Of a stretch of 64,000 bases of DNA, positions 14,101 through 22,317 are shown in pieces. The notes beneath the pieces are model-generated. The model did no database searches. It was not told the origin of the DNA and was given only the letters and a program-made list of their open reading frames with translations. The DNA comes from Symbiodinium natans (lineage: Eukaryota; Sar; Dinophyceae; Suessiales; Symbiodiniaceae). Where the stretch lies: assembly GCA_905221605.1 (NCBI GenBank), contig CAJNDS010002280.1, positions 62,001 through 126,000 of the forward strand. The letters are read 5' to 3'. Position numbers and translations under genes: made by a program. Each line of letters begins with the position of its first letter. Position 1 is the first letter of the stretch.

Positions 14101-17100
14101 GTCGGTTTGGATGACGGTAAGGGGAAGCGCCGTTGCCGGTCGCTTTCTACCAGCATGCTGCGTGTTGGGGCCCTGAAGCTTCCGCAAGGACTGTTCGCAC
14201 TGATCGCTATGCTGGCGTATTTGCTTGCTATCCAATTTTGTGTTTCTGGACCTTTCATGTTAGACGTGGCTACGAACCCTACATCTGCCACAGTGGCGGT
14301 GTAGCTTGCGACTTGCCATCTGAACCCTAAACCCTAAACTTCACCCTAAAACCCTGAACCCCAAACGCTACGGTCAGCCCAAGCTGAGATTTGCGTGCCA
14401 ATCCTCACCCGTCCTCGACCGGAAGATGGCGGACGAAGCACATGATCAGCTTGCTTGTCAGTCCAAAGTCCTCGGAGAAAAGCCGCTGGTGAGATTGCTT
14501 GTGCCGAGGACCGGCGGGACTCAGATGCTTCCTGTAAGGAGACCCTCGGCCCGGCCCTAAAACCTAAAACTGGAATTCAATCGATCGCACAAGAACCTGA
14601 AAGCGCCCTGAAGGGCACCCGACAGTGCCAGGGAGCCGTCTCAGCCTTCTTCAGCGCCTTGGTGAAGCCCTGCGCCAAGCTCAGGACATCAACCCCAGCC
14701 CTGCTTGAAGGCTTGTGCTGAGTCGCCTGACAGGTTTTACTTATGTCTGCCCACGAGCCCCATGAACCCCATCAACCCTATGAACCTTCATTCAGCTAAG
14801 CCCTCAAAAAAAGCCAAGCAAACCAGAAGGAAGACCTAAAACTTAGCCGTGTACCGAGACTCTGAGCCTTGAATGTACTCTCCACTTCAATCCAAAATTA
14901 ACTGACCTTCAACTTTCAAACCGTCCCCCAATGCGACCGCAAGTATTGGCAACTAACCAGCTGCCGAAGCCCTCAACTGCAAAGCACCTTAGAATTTGGT
15001 GTTTTGCTTTAGCGCAACGTTCGGGCCAGCAAGCTTGCTTCCGCACAGGGCCCAAGACTTACAGACACAGCTTATTTGCTTACGAGGACGGCGTCATTCA
15101 GTTCAAGGTCATACCCGGAGAGAGGTGGCATCGAGATGCGGACAGTGGCAGAGCAAAAGCCCCAACACCCTGAACCCTCCATCCTTGAAAGGGACTGCCT
15201 GAATAAACGTCTCAAAGGGCACTTTCCGCTGCATGTGCGGCTGCGGGTCAAAGAACACCTGCTGCGACATGTCGGTGCTTGAAAGGGTTGCGTCTCAGCT
15301 CGAGCTGGAAGAAAGAGCTGACAACTTTGCATGACAAGGCTTTTTGGCAAGCCTGCCGGACTCGCATTGAGTAGAGAAGCTTGTTCTAGCGCAAGTCATG
15401 TGTCAAGCAAAGTTTCGGGAGCGATGCGGGGCGAGGATGGCCATTGTCTGGCTGAAGCGGGCGTGGCGGCACGTATATCCGCACTTAAGCATGCCCTGTC
15501 GCACCTCCACATGTCGTGTATTCTGGCTGTTGACCTTCGTCAGGTAGGCCCATGCCAGTTCGAAGAAATCAGATTCATCCACCTCAGGTGTAGGCGATTC
15601 AAGGCTTAAAGCCGCTTCAGCTCCTTGGTGCAAAAGAACTCAACTGTCGCAAGTCGCAAGTGCTGCGCCTGCCATTCTATACACCCAAATCCTCAACGCT
15701 TGGTTCCCATGTGTTTCCGCTTAAAGGGCTTGAATGCTTTTTGTTCATGCTGTCGTATGGATAGGCTTCAAACAGAAAATCGCCCGCAGATCCGATGCAG
15801 CTTTCGATCCTGAAAAAGAGCCTTGAACATCAAACCCGCAGCCCGTCTTCAGGTTTAGCGCCTGCAAACAACGAGCAGAAAACCGCAAACTTTGAACCCT
15901 AAACCCTAAACCCTCATCCGGCAGGGGGCGAGGACACTCATCCCCTGATAGTAGAGCTCCAGGAAGGAGTCCAGGCTCGTGAAAAGGTATGCCTTGCAAT
16001 GGCTAAGGGCTCCCAAGGTCTGTGGCTTGTGCGCTTCGAGGGCGCATCCAGTCAAGAGATTCAGGGGTTCAGGGGGGTATTTAGGCCTGGCCGGCCTTGC
16101 TGTGAGCACTAGCTGGACACATGTGCTGCCTTGTTTGAGCACCCAGGGCGTCTTCCCTCCGTGTGGGGCCGTTGGAGTTTTTCAACCATTCTCCTCGCCT
16201 CCTCGCCCGGTCTCCTGGCCTGGTCTCTGGAGTGCCCACAAAATCCCAACTATCCCTGGAGTGCCCACCCACAGAAAAGCCTGCGGAGAATCCCGCCAAG
16301 TATCCTTTGGAGTGCCCGCCCCCAGAGAATCCTGCGAGAGTCCGACCACCTCCAGAGAATTCCGGGAGTGGGAAGCATCGAAGCCCATAATTGAACATGG
16401 CAACAACATGAAGGGCATCAGCCCGGAACCCCAAAGCCTGAACACGAAACACGGGTCAATCTCGGCCCTTGAGGTTTGGGGTTTAGGATTCTGGAGATCG
16501 GACTCGCGCGTCTGCGATCGGACGCTCAAGCTTCAAGAATGTTATAAGGGTCCAGGGCTGCGGCCGTCACCCTTCAGCCCAAAGCCAAAAAAAATTGTGG
16601 TATCAGAGCTTTTGCGCAGGATTGCGCAGGGCTTGACCGAGAAGATCTCAGTTTGTGCGAAGCATCAGCACTACACTGAGTTAACATGTCAACCTAAGAA
16701 AAATACCAAAGCCCCAAGGCGGCGTGCCTTCCTGACATCCTCCACGGTGTTGTATTTGATGTCCACCTCGCTTCTGTGCCGGTACTTGTTGTAGATCGAA
16801 CAACTCCCAAACCCCGGTAAATCCTCGGATCAAAATCCGCCAAGAACCCGGCGCTCACATGTTAAATAAACATCCCCAACCCTGAACAAAACAACCCAAG
16901 AGATCCTCTCCCAAACCCTAAACCCTAAACCCTAAACCCTAAACCCTCTCTTCAAAGCAACAGCTGTTTCGCCTTGTTCTTCTTCGCCAGCTTCATTAGC
17001 AACTCGGGCTCCAAGGTGCCCTCCAAGTGCAGATGCAGCTCGACCTCTTGCAGGGGGAGGGGCAGGGGGTGGGGTAGGGGTGGGGTAGGGGTCGGGGTAG

Positions 17101-17379
17101 GGGTAGGGGTGGGGTGGGGGTAGGGGTGGGGTTGGGGTGGGGGGGTGGGTAGGGGTGGGGCAGGGGTGGGGTCGGGCGGCTGATCGGGTGGTCGTCTCGT
17201 GGAACCTCATGGGGCGCTCCCGACACCTGATATCTCGATCCTCGGCTCCGAGTGGCAGGCTTCAAGTCGGGCGCTTTAAGGCTTGACTTGAGGGCTTAGG
17301 ACTTCCGGATTTCGGGGATGCTGAGGTTCGGGTCTTTGGTGGCGCTGCCCGCCTTCGGCACACCCTTGATGAAGCTCTC
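8076..17379 (-). CDS. adenosine/adenine deaminase gene (PF00962, Aah1/Add-like), about 19 exons
   Basis: Metal-dependent purine deaminase that hydrolyses adenosine or adenine to inosine or hypoxanthine in purine salvage; substrate choice cannot be told from sequence. Exons in order (minus strand): 17353-17379, 16973-17044, 16728-16766, 15930-15992, 15505-15582, 15199-15258, 14637-14669, 14414-14470, 13735-13792, 13241-13274, 12887-12957, 12506-12546, 11519-11584, 10689-10747, 10393-10443, 9748-9779, 9419-9453, 8348-8417 and a doubtful last one near 8076-8140. Joined in phase they give about 315 residues plus the tail, close to the family length of about 330-340. Visible catalytic motifs are the metal-binding HLHLEG, the general-acid motif VAHAGEEGPP, the zinc His in VDHGVR, CPLSNVKL, and the metal/base aspartates in NSDDPAYFGG. 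Donors are GC (11), GA (4) and GT (2); acceptors are all AG|G. The true start codon lies upstream of 17379 and was not found. The last exon and stop are uncertain. Confidence 0.93.
8348..8417 (-). CDS. deaminase exon 18
   Basis: ALPVSREDVIKMVQNSIDAT then LLL, matching the family's LGLSREELVRLARNSFEAAFL with exact spacing from exon 17. The donor at CTTG|GCTTC is inferred from the pattern; MITE copy B1 lies in the upstream intron. Confidence 0.9.
8943..9028. mobile_element. MITE family B, copy 1
   Basis: About 86 bases with inverted arms around GCCCTTTTTGG / CCAAAAAAGGG and the shared centre GGGGTTTATAAGGGAAC. It lies in the deaminase intron between exons 17 and 18. Confidence 0.7.
9298..9351. 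repeat. telomere array (CCCTAAA)n in deaminase intron
   Basis: About 7 units with one variant. It lies in the intron downstream of exon 17, where the sense strand reads TTTAGGG. Confidence 0.95.
9419..9453 (-). CDS. deaminase exon 17
   Basis: Completes G-YMTENFLEVAA, matching the family's GGYVNENYLAVAEA. Acceptor CAG|GCTACA, donor GCA|GCCCCC. The bases GGCT occur at both junctions of the preceding intron. Confidence 0.92.
9748..9779 (-). CDS. deaminase exon 16, NSDDP
   Basis: Completes T-LNSDDPAYFG-G; the aspartates of NSDDP include a metal ligand and the catalytic base of the family. Acceptor AAG|GCTCAA sits 18 bases from MITE copy B3. The following intron meets TTTAGGG repeats after about 17 bases. 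Confidence 0.96.
9797..9895. mobile_element. MITE family B-like, copy 3
   Basis: Inverted ends CCAGTAACC...GGGGTACCCCTT / AAAAGGATACCACTGG, with CCAAAAAGGGAA. It lies 18 bases from exon 16 of the deaminase. Confidence 0.7.
10135..10230. mobile_element. MITE family A, copy 1
   Basis: About 96 bases with degraded terminal inverted repeats (TAGAATGGCCTTTAA / CCAAGGGCCTACCTG) and the shared core CTCTGAAAAATATT...CTCTTAAACCCA. It lies in the deaminase intron between exons 15 and 16. Confidence 0.75.
10393..10443 (-). CDS. deaminase exon 15
   Basis: MKDHNLKKMLDEGVCI plus AC, matching the family's DHNLKRLLDAGLCVT. Joined to exon 14 it gives VFKEMKDH with the exact family spacing. Donor AC|GCACCT. 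Confidence 0.93.
10579..10675. mobile_element. MITE family A, copy 2
   Basis: 97 bases with inverted ends CTAGGATGGCCCTT and AAGGGCCTACCTAG (12 of 14 matching). No coding capacity. It sits 14 bases from exon 14 of the deaminase. Confidence 0.85.
10689..10747 (-). CDS. deaminase exon 14
   Basis: ERMPLTVCPLSNVKLCVFK plus GA, the strongly conserved CPLSNVKL block. Donor GA|GTCGCT is the second GT donor. MITE copy A2 begins 14 bases into the intron. Confidence 0.96.
11005..11045. repeat. (CATA)n microsatellite
   Basis: Ten tetramers with two CGTA variants in the middle. Confidence 0.95.
11483..11513. repeat. telomere array at deaminase intron start
   Basis: CCCTAAA units that begin within 6 bases of the donor of exon 13. 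Confidence 0.95.
11519..11584 (-). CDS. deaminase exon 13
   Basis: 22 codons, VKRVDHGVRSAEDPELVKRL then VK; VDHGVR carries a zinc-ligand His. Both junctions of the following intron read AG|GAGCG, and the intron starts GAGCGGTTTAGGG, so a telomeric array begins 6 bases after the donor. Confidence 0.96.
11594..12020. repeat. AT-rich repeat-like segment, unclassified
   Basis: It starts CTTCCGAGCCTAATATAGGG, similar to the end of MITE family C, and contains a direct repeat CCTCTTTAAAGTCAA (about 11715 and 11770) and a 15-base G run (11945-11959). It lies in the deaminase intron between exons 12 and 13; probably nested small elements. Confidence 0.5.
12506..12546 (-). CDS. deaminase exon 12
   Basis: Completes G-PPEYVWAALDLLK, the family's GPPEYIWQALDLL. 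41 bases long. Donor AAG|GCGAGG. The next intron includes the unclassified AT-rich segment at 11.6-12.0 kb. Confidence 0.95.
12887..12957 (-). CDS. deaminase exon 11, catalytic HAGEE
   Basis: KYKELFEKARGHGF, then DCVAHAGEE; the HAGEE His and Glu are the zinc-ligand/general-acid pair of the family. Donor AAG|GACCCG and the next acceptor CAG|GACCAC share GGACC. Confidence 0.96.
13183..13226. repeat. telomere array (TTTAGGG)n in deaminase intron
   Basis: About 6 units, starting about 15 bases past exon 10. On the sense strand it is in the C-rich orientation, opposite to the other donor-side arrays. Confidence 0.95.
13241..13274 (-). CDS. deaminase exon 10
   Basis: Completes G-LDSTEKGNHP, the family's GLDSSELGHP block. 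Acceptor CAG|GCCTGG. The donor is read as GA|GATCCG because it joins in phase to give HPEKY. The intron runs into a telomeric array about 16 bases on. Confidence 0.85.
13593..13678. mobile_element. MITE family B-like, copy 4
   Basis: CCCAGTAACC...GGCACCCCTTTT / AAAGGGGTACCACTGG; the same right arm as copy 3. It lies in the deaminase intron between exons 9 and 10. Confidence 0.7.
13735..13792 (-). CDS. deaminase exon 9
   Basis: DMEKALEASLPFKHLIHGV plus one base, matching the ATLEQALPYRDRIVGVG region. Donor TAG|GCAGGG. The following intron contains MITE copy B4. Confidence 0.95.
14414..14470 (-). CDS. deaminase exon 8
   Basis: 19 codons, DFGLTSKLIMCFVRHLPVE, matching the family's GISSRLILCFLRHLSEE block. 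Junction GAG|GAC is repeated at both ends of the following intron (GAGGAC...GAGGAC), so splicing there uses GA-AG. Confidence 0.95.
14637..14669 (-). CDS. deaminase exon 7
   Basis: 11 codons, GFTKALKKAET, joining exon 6 and exon 8 with exactly the family spacing. A 33-base exon with donor ACG|GCTCCC. Confidence 0.85.
15199..15258 (-). CDS. deaminase exon 6
   Basis: 20 codons, VFFDPQPHMQRKVPFETFIQ, matching the family's FFDPQTHT...GVPFETVI block. Acceptor CAG|GTGTTC, donor CAG|GCAGTC; both edges of the preceding intron read AG|GTG. Confidence 0.95.
15505..15582 (-). CDS. deaminase exon 5
   Basis: 26 codons beginning VDESDFFELAWAYLTKV and ending NTRHVE. It matches the family's FYDLTWAYL...NVRHAE block residue for residue in length. 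Donor GAG|GTGCGA is one of only two GT donors in the gene. Confidence 0.95.
15894..15917. repeat. short telomere array in deaminase intron
   Basis: Three CCCTAAA-type units just downstream of exon 4 on the sense strand. Confidence 0.9.
15930..15992 (-). CDS. deaminase exon 4
   Basis: 21 codons including LFTSLDSFLELYYQGMSVL, the conserved FxDLxSFLxLYYQGM block. Acceptor AAG|GCATAC, donor CTC|GCCCCC. The intron reaches a TTTAGGG tract after about 16 bases. Confidence 0.95.
16205..16375. repeat. degenerate minisatellite, GGAGTGCCCACCCCAGAGAA family
   Basis: Four to five imperfect copies of TGGAGTGCCCACC...CAGAGAATCC, the reverse complement of the unit at 58.0 kb. Confidence 0.75.
16728..16766 (-). 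CDS. deaminase exon 3
   Basis: 13 codons, VDIKYNTVEDVRK, matching the family stretch LPY-x-S/T-VE-x-VR. Acceptor GAG|GTGGAC, donor AAG|GCACGC. The bases AAGGCA recur at the next exon's acceptor. Confidence 0.9.
16914..16947. repeat. telomere array in deaminase intron
   Basis: Four to five CCCTAAA units in the intron after exon 2; the sense strand reads TTTAGGG about 30 bases from the donor. Confidence 0.95.
16973..17044 (-). CDS. deaminase exon 2, metal-binding HxH
   Basis: 24 codons beginning VELHLHLEGTLEPELLMKL. The two His of HLH are metal ligands in the family. Preceded on the sense strand by a 125-base C-rich tract that serves as a long polypyrimidine stretch. Donor AAG|GCGAAA; a TTTAGGG array follows within about 30 bases of the intron. 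Confidence 0.95.
17052..17177. repeat. G-rich tract, intron polypyrimidine on minus strand
   Basis: Runs of G4 separated by T, TA or C (GGGGTAGGGGTGGGG and variants) over about 125 bases. It sits immediately 5' of exon 2 of the deaminase on the sense strand. It could form G-quadruplexes on the plus strand. Confidence 0.9.
17353..17379 (-). CDS. deaminase exon 1 (first recognised)
   Basis: Encodes ESFIKGVPK, matching the segment just before the HxH motif of the family. Acceptor CAG|GAGAGC, donor AAG|GCGGGC. The frame stays open upstream, so the exon may be longer; the initiator Met is not identified. MITE copy A3 lies 39 bases upstream. Confidence 0.75.
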
Positions 17380-17417
17380 CTGGCTCGGGCTCAGGAGCTC
17401 AAGCGGCTTGAACTTAG

Positions 17418-17493
17418 CTAGGATGGCCCTTCCTAAATATGGCCCTCTTAAACCCAATAAGGGAAATATAAAATATCTCAAAGGCCCACCGAG
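17418..17493. mobile_element. MITE family A, copy 3 (internal deletion)
   Basis: Same left end, CTAGGATGGCCCTT, and the core CTCTTAAACCCAATAAGGG, but about 20 bases of the left interior are missing. Confidence 0.8.
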
Positions 17494-18071
17494 TTAGGGT
17501 TATTGTCATGCTGAGCTCTTCTGAAGCCTAGTCCACAGGGCGTAGAGCCTTTACGCTCTAGGCGTGCAGAATTTTATCCTCTCGTTCTTTTCTTTGTGGA
17601 GATAGCACATGGCTTGGAGGGAGCAAGTCAACCTGAGAAATCTTTTGCCTTCTGTCTTTCTTACTTTGTCTCCCTCCCTCCTCCCCTAATTTAGCTGTCT
17701 CTCTAATCCTCCAGAAAATGAGATGAGAGAGATGCAAGAGCACGGGAACCGGAATACCACGGCTTCGGACGTATTTAGCTCTCTCCATCTCTGTTTGCTC
17801 TCTTCATCTCTCTTTCGTCCCCCTTCTTCTCCTCTTGTCTTCCTTCTTACTTCTTCTTCTCTGGGACATCTGAGCGACCCGATCTTTCAGTTTCCAAGGC
17901 TCTGCGGACAGTTGAGAGCTTGACCAGCTCCGCTAAATTCTTACAACGCGCAAAGGTTGAAGCCTAAGCCATTTCCTAACTTTCATGAGCTCAACAAGTT
18001 CAACAGCAATGTACAAAAACTTCAGGGCACATGGAGGTAGTGTTTAGGGTTTCAGGACTCTAGGGGTTAAT

Positions 18072-18178
18072 CTAGACCCAGAGTACCCTGGAATAACATG
18101 CCCTTTTTGGTGAATAGGGGTTTATAAAGGGAACTTAAACTCCCCAAAAAGGGAACACGGGCCTACACTGGGTCCTAG
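18072..18178. mobile_element. MITE family B, copy 2
   Basis: 107 bases; ends CTAGACCCAGAGTA / TACACTGGGTCCTAG are inverted, and the centre GGGGTTTATAAAGGGAAC is shared with copy 1. Confidence 0.8.
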
Positions 18179-18859
18179 TCTCTCGTTTCTAGGGTCTGGG
18201 GGTCTCAGGGTTGCTGAGCCAGAGCCGAGGAGCCATCGAGGTGGACATTGCTGCCGCTGGCCGCTTCATGTTGTATGATGGAAGTTAGGGGCGCTGCACG
18301 TTGGCAGCGGGAAGACTCGCCCAGCAAGAACACTGAGAGCACAAGATGCAGGTAGGCTGAAGGCTCCAAGTGCTATGTGTTGTGGCAACACTTAAGGCCT
18401 TTACGTTTCTTTTTGCGTTTAACATGTAAGCAGCCAATGCTTTGAGCCGGAAGGGACATGGCAGAAGAGGCCACAAACGCCGATGTTTTGGAGCCTGGGA
18501 TGCGATCACACGAAACCCAAGAACCCTGGATGCCAATCTATCTGAGGGGGGGGAAGGGGGGCTGTAGAGGGGGCGGTCCTTTGTTCCAGATTCACTGATG
18601 GAATGTAGATTTCATTTTCGAGCAAAGGGGAGACTCACATTTCATGAAACGGAGACGGTCTTTCGTGCCAAACCGTAGCAAGCCCAGGAAGACAGAAGTG
18701 GTGCAAGAGAGTCTTGAATTCTGCATGTGTTGACCAAGTTTCCTATGTCACTTCTGACTTTTTCTGTTAAGATACAGCAGGCAGGGCCTTGCCCTGTACT
18801 TGGTGTACTTTTGCAGGGTTGAGCAGGCCGAGGCTGGTCCAGTGGAAAGGGTGGGCATC

Positions 18860-19000
18860 TATATACATAGATGTAGGTATGTAGTTACATAGAAAACACA
18901 TCAACAATTAACATTTGTGTAAATATAAATACATAAACAAATGAGTAAATGAATAAATAACCATATATATATATATATGTATATACACACACATAATTGT
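18860..19000. repeat. AT-rich simple sequence
   Basis: ATA-, AAATAC- and TA-type repeats; no coding sense. Confidence 0.9.
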
Positions 19001-19571
19001 TAAGCCAGTAAACAGAAGGTTGATGATGTTGGGCGTTGAATGACTTGCGCTTTGGCTAGCTGCTCACACTCGTTCAAGGCCACGAACCCACCTTCAAAGC
19101 TCCGAACCCCATAGAAAGATCTGGCATGTGCCCCCGCGTCTCCCGCGGAGAAGGCATTGTCGACATCAGCCGAGACACCTGTTTCAGGCTTGCCAACCCT
19201 CAGCCCTAAACTCTGGTTCAGCCCACACTACTTGAAGCAGGTCCAACTCCCTCTGCGGCTACAAGTAGTCTTGAGCAGGTGGCCTTGGGCAATCCTGACG
19301 CAAAGCTTGAGCCTTTCTTCACGGGGCTTCTGCTCTGTTTGTCTTTGCCAATCCCCGGAATCCTCCATGGCCATCCCTGCCGACCCGAAAGCTGCAAGCT
19401 CAAATGCTTTGCAACCGACATAAGCACTTTCAACATGCTGGTTCAGGGTCCGCCTTTGCTGATCTCAGAGCACGTTCAACTACCACCGAAACACATCAAA
19501 TCAACGGCGAGATGCTAAAAAAACAACAAACCTCCGAACCATCGGGATTGGCTTCTAGAGGGCATACAACC

Positions 19572-19637
19572 CTTCCCGCGCTCGTGGGCCTTCTCCTGCG
19601 CCGCCTCCAAGGCCGCCTGCATTTCGGCTTTCTCCGC
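19572..19637 (-). CDS. coiled-coil exon candidate
   Basis: 22 codons, AEKAEMQAALEAAQEKAHER then GK, between CAG|GCGGAG and AAG|GGTTGT. Strong Ala/Glu/Lys coiled-coil composition. Confidence 0.5.
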
Positions 19638-19794
19638 CTGTTTCGCGGCAGGCCACCGTGGCTTAGTAATTTCGGGCTTGAGGCGTAGGGGTGCAGACGC
19701 TTGTGGTTCAAATAAGGTTCAGGAAGGCTGAAGGGTTTGGGTGTGTAGAGACTTTTGGAACGTAAGGCTTGTGTGAGAACATGTGAGAACTGTA

Positions 19795-19910
19795 CCCTAA
19801 CCCTAAACCCCCTAAACCCCCTAAACCCCCTAAACCCCCTAAATCCCCTAAACCCCCTAAACCCCCTAAACCCCCTACCCTAAACCCTAAACCCCAAACC
19901 CCAAACCCTT
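19795..19910. repeat. variant telomere-like array, 9-mer (CCCCCTAAA)n
   Basis: About eight CCCCCTAAA units with two extra C, then reverting to CCCTAAA and CCCCAAA. Confidence 0.95.
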
Positions 19911-20549
19911 AGGTGGACCGAAGCTCCAAGAGTTGGCGCGCAAGGCTTTGCCCCTGCATGCCAGAGCCCGAACCTCCAAACCTCGCAACCGGCTCTTGGG
20001 GGCCGGGGCTGTGGGTTTGGGCTTAGGCTTTAGGGCTTAGGGCTTAGGGGTTAGGGTCTCTGCTGTAGGGATGTTTAGGGTATATGTCGTGCATCGCACG
20101 CCCTGGTCTCGGCAGCAAGAATACCCGTCTTGAGCTTGCGTACATTGATTGCCAGAGAGGCCACAAGTGCCCCATATGCCTGCTGGTTAGTTACCATGGT
20201 GGAGAATTCCGACACAAAGCGGCCTGACAGGGCTTACAGCACATCAGTATCCGCATGCTGACTCTCCAACTGCTCGTTCTCACCATGCCTTTTCACATCC
20301 TGACCGCCTCTATCAGCTTCAATCTAGCTACGAAACAGACTGTCACGCCCGTTGCACCTAAGCAACCCTGAGGATGGGCTTAAACACCCTGCCCGTTTCC
20401 AATGGAGATCTAAGGTCTGGGAACTTTAAGGACTTTCTGGGACAAACCCTAACCCCCCACCCCCCCGGACGAAAAACTCAAAACACGTGCCCTATACCAT
20501 CTAAGCCCCTAAGTCTCCGAGCAAAAGTTCTATGTCCAAACTGGGGATG

Positions 20550-20632
20550 TTCCCCTTATACTAAGAGTCCTTCATAGGGATTCTAATCGGGGGTACTATA
20601 ATCCCTAGTAAGGACTGTTCGTCTAAGGGCAA
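20550..20632. mobile_element. MITE family D, copy 1
   Basis: 83 bases; ends TTCCCCTTATACTAAGAGTC / GACTGTTCGTCTAAGGGCAA are inverted, with AGGGATT inside. Confidence 0.85.
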
Positions 20633-21810
20633 TCCTAAAAACCTCCTTCTGTGATGCCAACCTTCCACTGGGCGTGCTCTGCCCGTCGGCTTGCGGTCGT
20701 TCTGTCCTGGCAGTCGGTCTTACCAAGGTCTCAGAACCCTCGAGGGTGTCTAGGGTTCAGGGTTTACGCTTAGGCAGGGGTTGAAGTTGAAGGGGCAAGC
20801 CCTGCGCTTGATGAATCTGTTGGGCCAGGAGGTGAGGTGTAGGGTTGAAAGGTGGGGAGTGTGCAGGCGCAGGTGCCTGAGGCTAGGCGAAGTAGATTGA
20901 GCAATGCGGAACCTGAGCTTCAAAATTCTGACTCCAAAGTTCTTAACCCAAAAGACTTGATGAAAGGCCGAAAGAGAGCTTAGCCGCAGCCCCTGCCTTG
21001 GCTTGAAGGAAAGGACGAGGCTCTGAGACGGTAACTCTGAAACCGCCCTGCACCCTTCCGGAGGTTGTTGAGAGGGCTGCAAAAAATTGGAGAGAAGTAC
21101 ATTCTGGCATACATACCTGCATGCCTTGGCAATGATAATACTTCGGCCCCTGAGCTCCCAACCATGCCACAAAACCCGGAGCACTAAAACCAAGCCCTAA
21201 ACCGCTACTGTAACTCCGAGCCTGCTCGGGGAACCGAGAAACAGCAATGGCAGCGCAGGTCCAATATAGACAATAATGAGCACACCTAGCAAGGCTTCAG
21301 TCTCATGGCTTTGGGTTCAAGGCTAAAAAGCCAGATTCCCTAAACCGCAACCCGAATCACGCAGTCGCCGATCCTCGTCAGCGCCGGGCCGTTCTCCTCC
21401 TAGCCAGGCATGCCAGTTTGGGGTTTAGAGCCTCAGACTGAAGTCGAGTTCGTGGGGCGGGCATGTCCCAATCTTCCTGGGTGCTACATCGGATAAAAAC
21501 TGCGAACCTGATGATCAAGATGCGTGTTGATGAGCCTTTTGTTGAATTACCTCAGCATTTCAAACCTCTGAGAAGGGAAGCTATGCGGCTCGAGGCGCCG
21601 CATCGTGAGAACTGTGAACGTAGACCCGCGGCTGAAGTGCTGAGGATGCAGGCTTCACTCCTCAACACCTCGAACCCTAGAGTTTAAGATAGTTTAAGAC
21701 TTTAAGCACCTGCCAGTAGAACCCTACAGCATCCCACGGGTAAAGCCCTCAAACCACAAAGTGCGAAGCCCTCAAAATGAGAAGTCTCTCCAGGGGCTTC
21801 GAAGGCCCGC

Positions 21811-21870
21811 CTCTCGAACGCCACACGGCCAGCTCGGCGTGCAGACGGTCGATCTGATCAAGATGGCACT
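21811..21870 (-). CDS. coiled-coil exon candidate
   Basis: HLDQIDRLHAELAVWRSR, ending GAG|GCGGGC. The acceptor side is unclear. Heptad-like Leu/Ile spacing. Confidence 0.4.
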
Positions 21871-22317
21871 CAGGACCCGGGGTTTACGTTTTGCGTTTAA
21901 TGGGAATAGGATTCAAGGGGGGTATAATCTGGAGTTTCTAACCCACACAACCTCAAAAAGCCCTGAAGAAACACGCTGCGGGCCAGGCTATGGAAAGGTT
22001 CCGCAAGCCTTGCAGACGCACCATGCTCGACGGGATGGCAATCTGCATCATCTAAGCCAGAAAACCCCAAACCCTGTGCAGGCTCAGGCTGCTTCTGGGC
22101 ATCCCATGCGGATTGCTTGCCAATGATGCATCGAAAACTCTAGCCCTAGCCTAACATGTGTATCAACAACTGCCATAAACCCCTAAGCCCTAAATGGAGC
22201 ACACCTTGCAAGGCTTCTTCATGCAATCAACACGAGCCCCTCGGGCCAGGGCTACATGGTTCAGCTTGGTGTGATGGGGGAGCCAACAAGGGCTTAGGAC
22301 CGAGGTCAATAGGAAGG

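Larger units (their letters stand above)
17494..19570. other. non-coding stretch upstream of the deaminase
   Basis: Contains a polypyrimidine-rich section (17560-17880), MITE copy B2 and AT-rich simple sequence. The first exon or exons and start codon of the deaminase should lie here but were not found. A minus-strand frame at 19233-19385 reads DWQRQTEQKPREERLKLCVR and might be an exon. Confidence 0.4.

Noticed and set aside
15979-16794. Plus-strand open frame of 271 codons
   Set aside because: It runs antisense to deaminase exons 3 and 4 and through the degenerate minisatellite; no family features.
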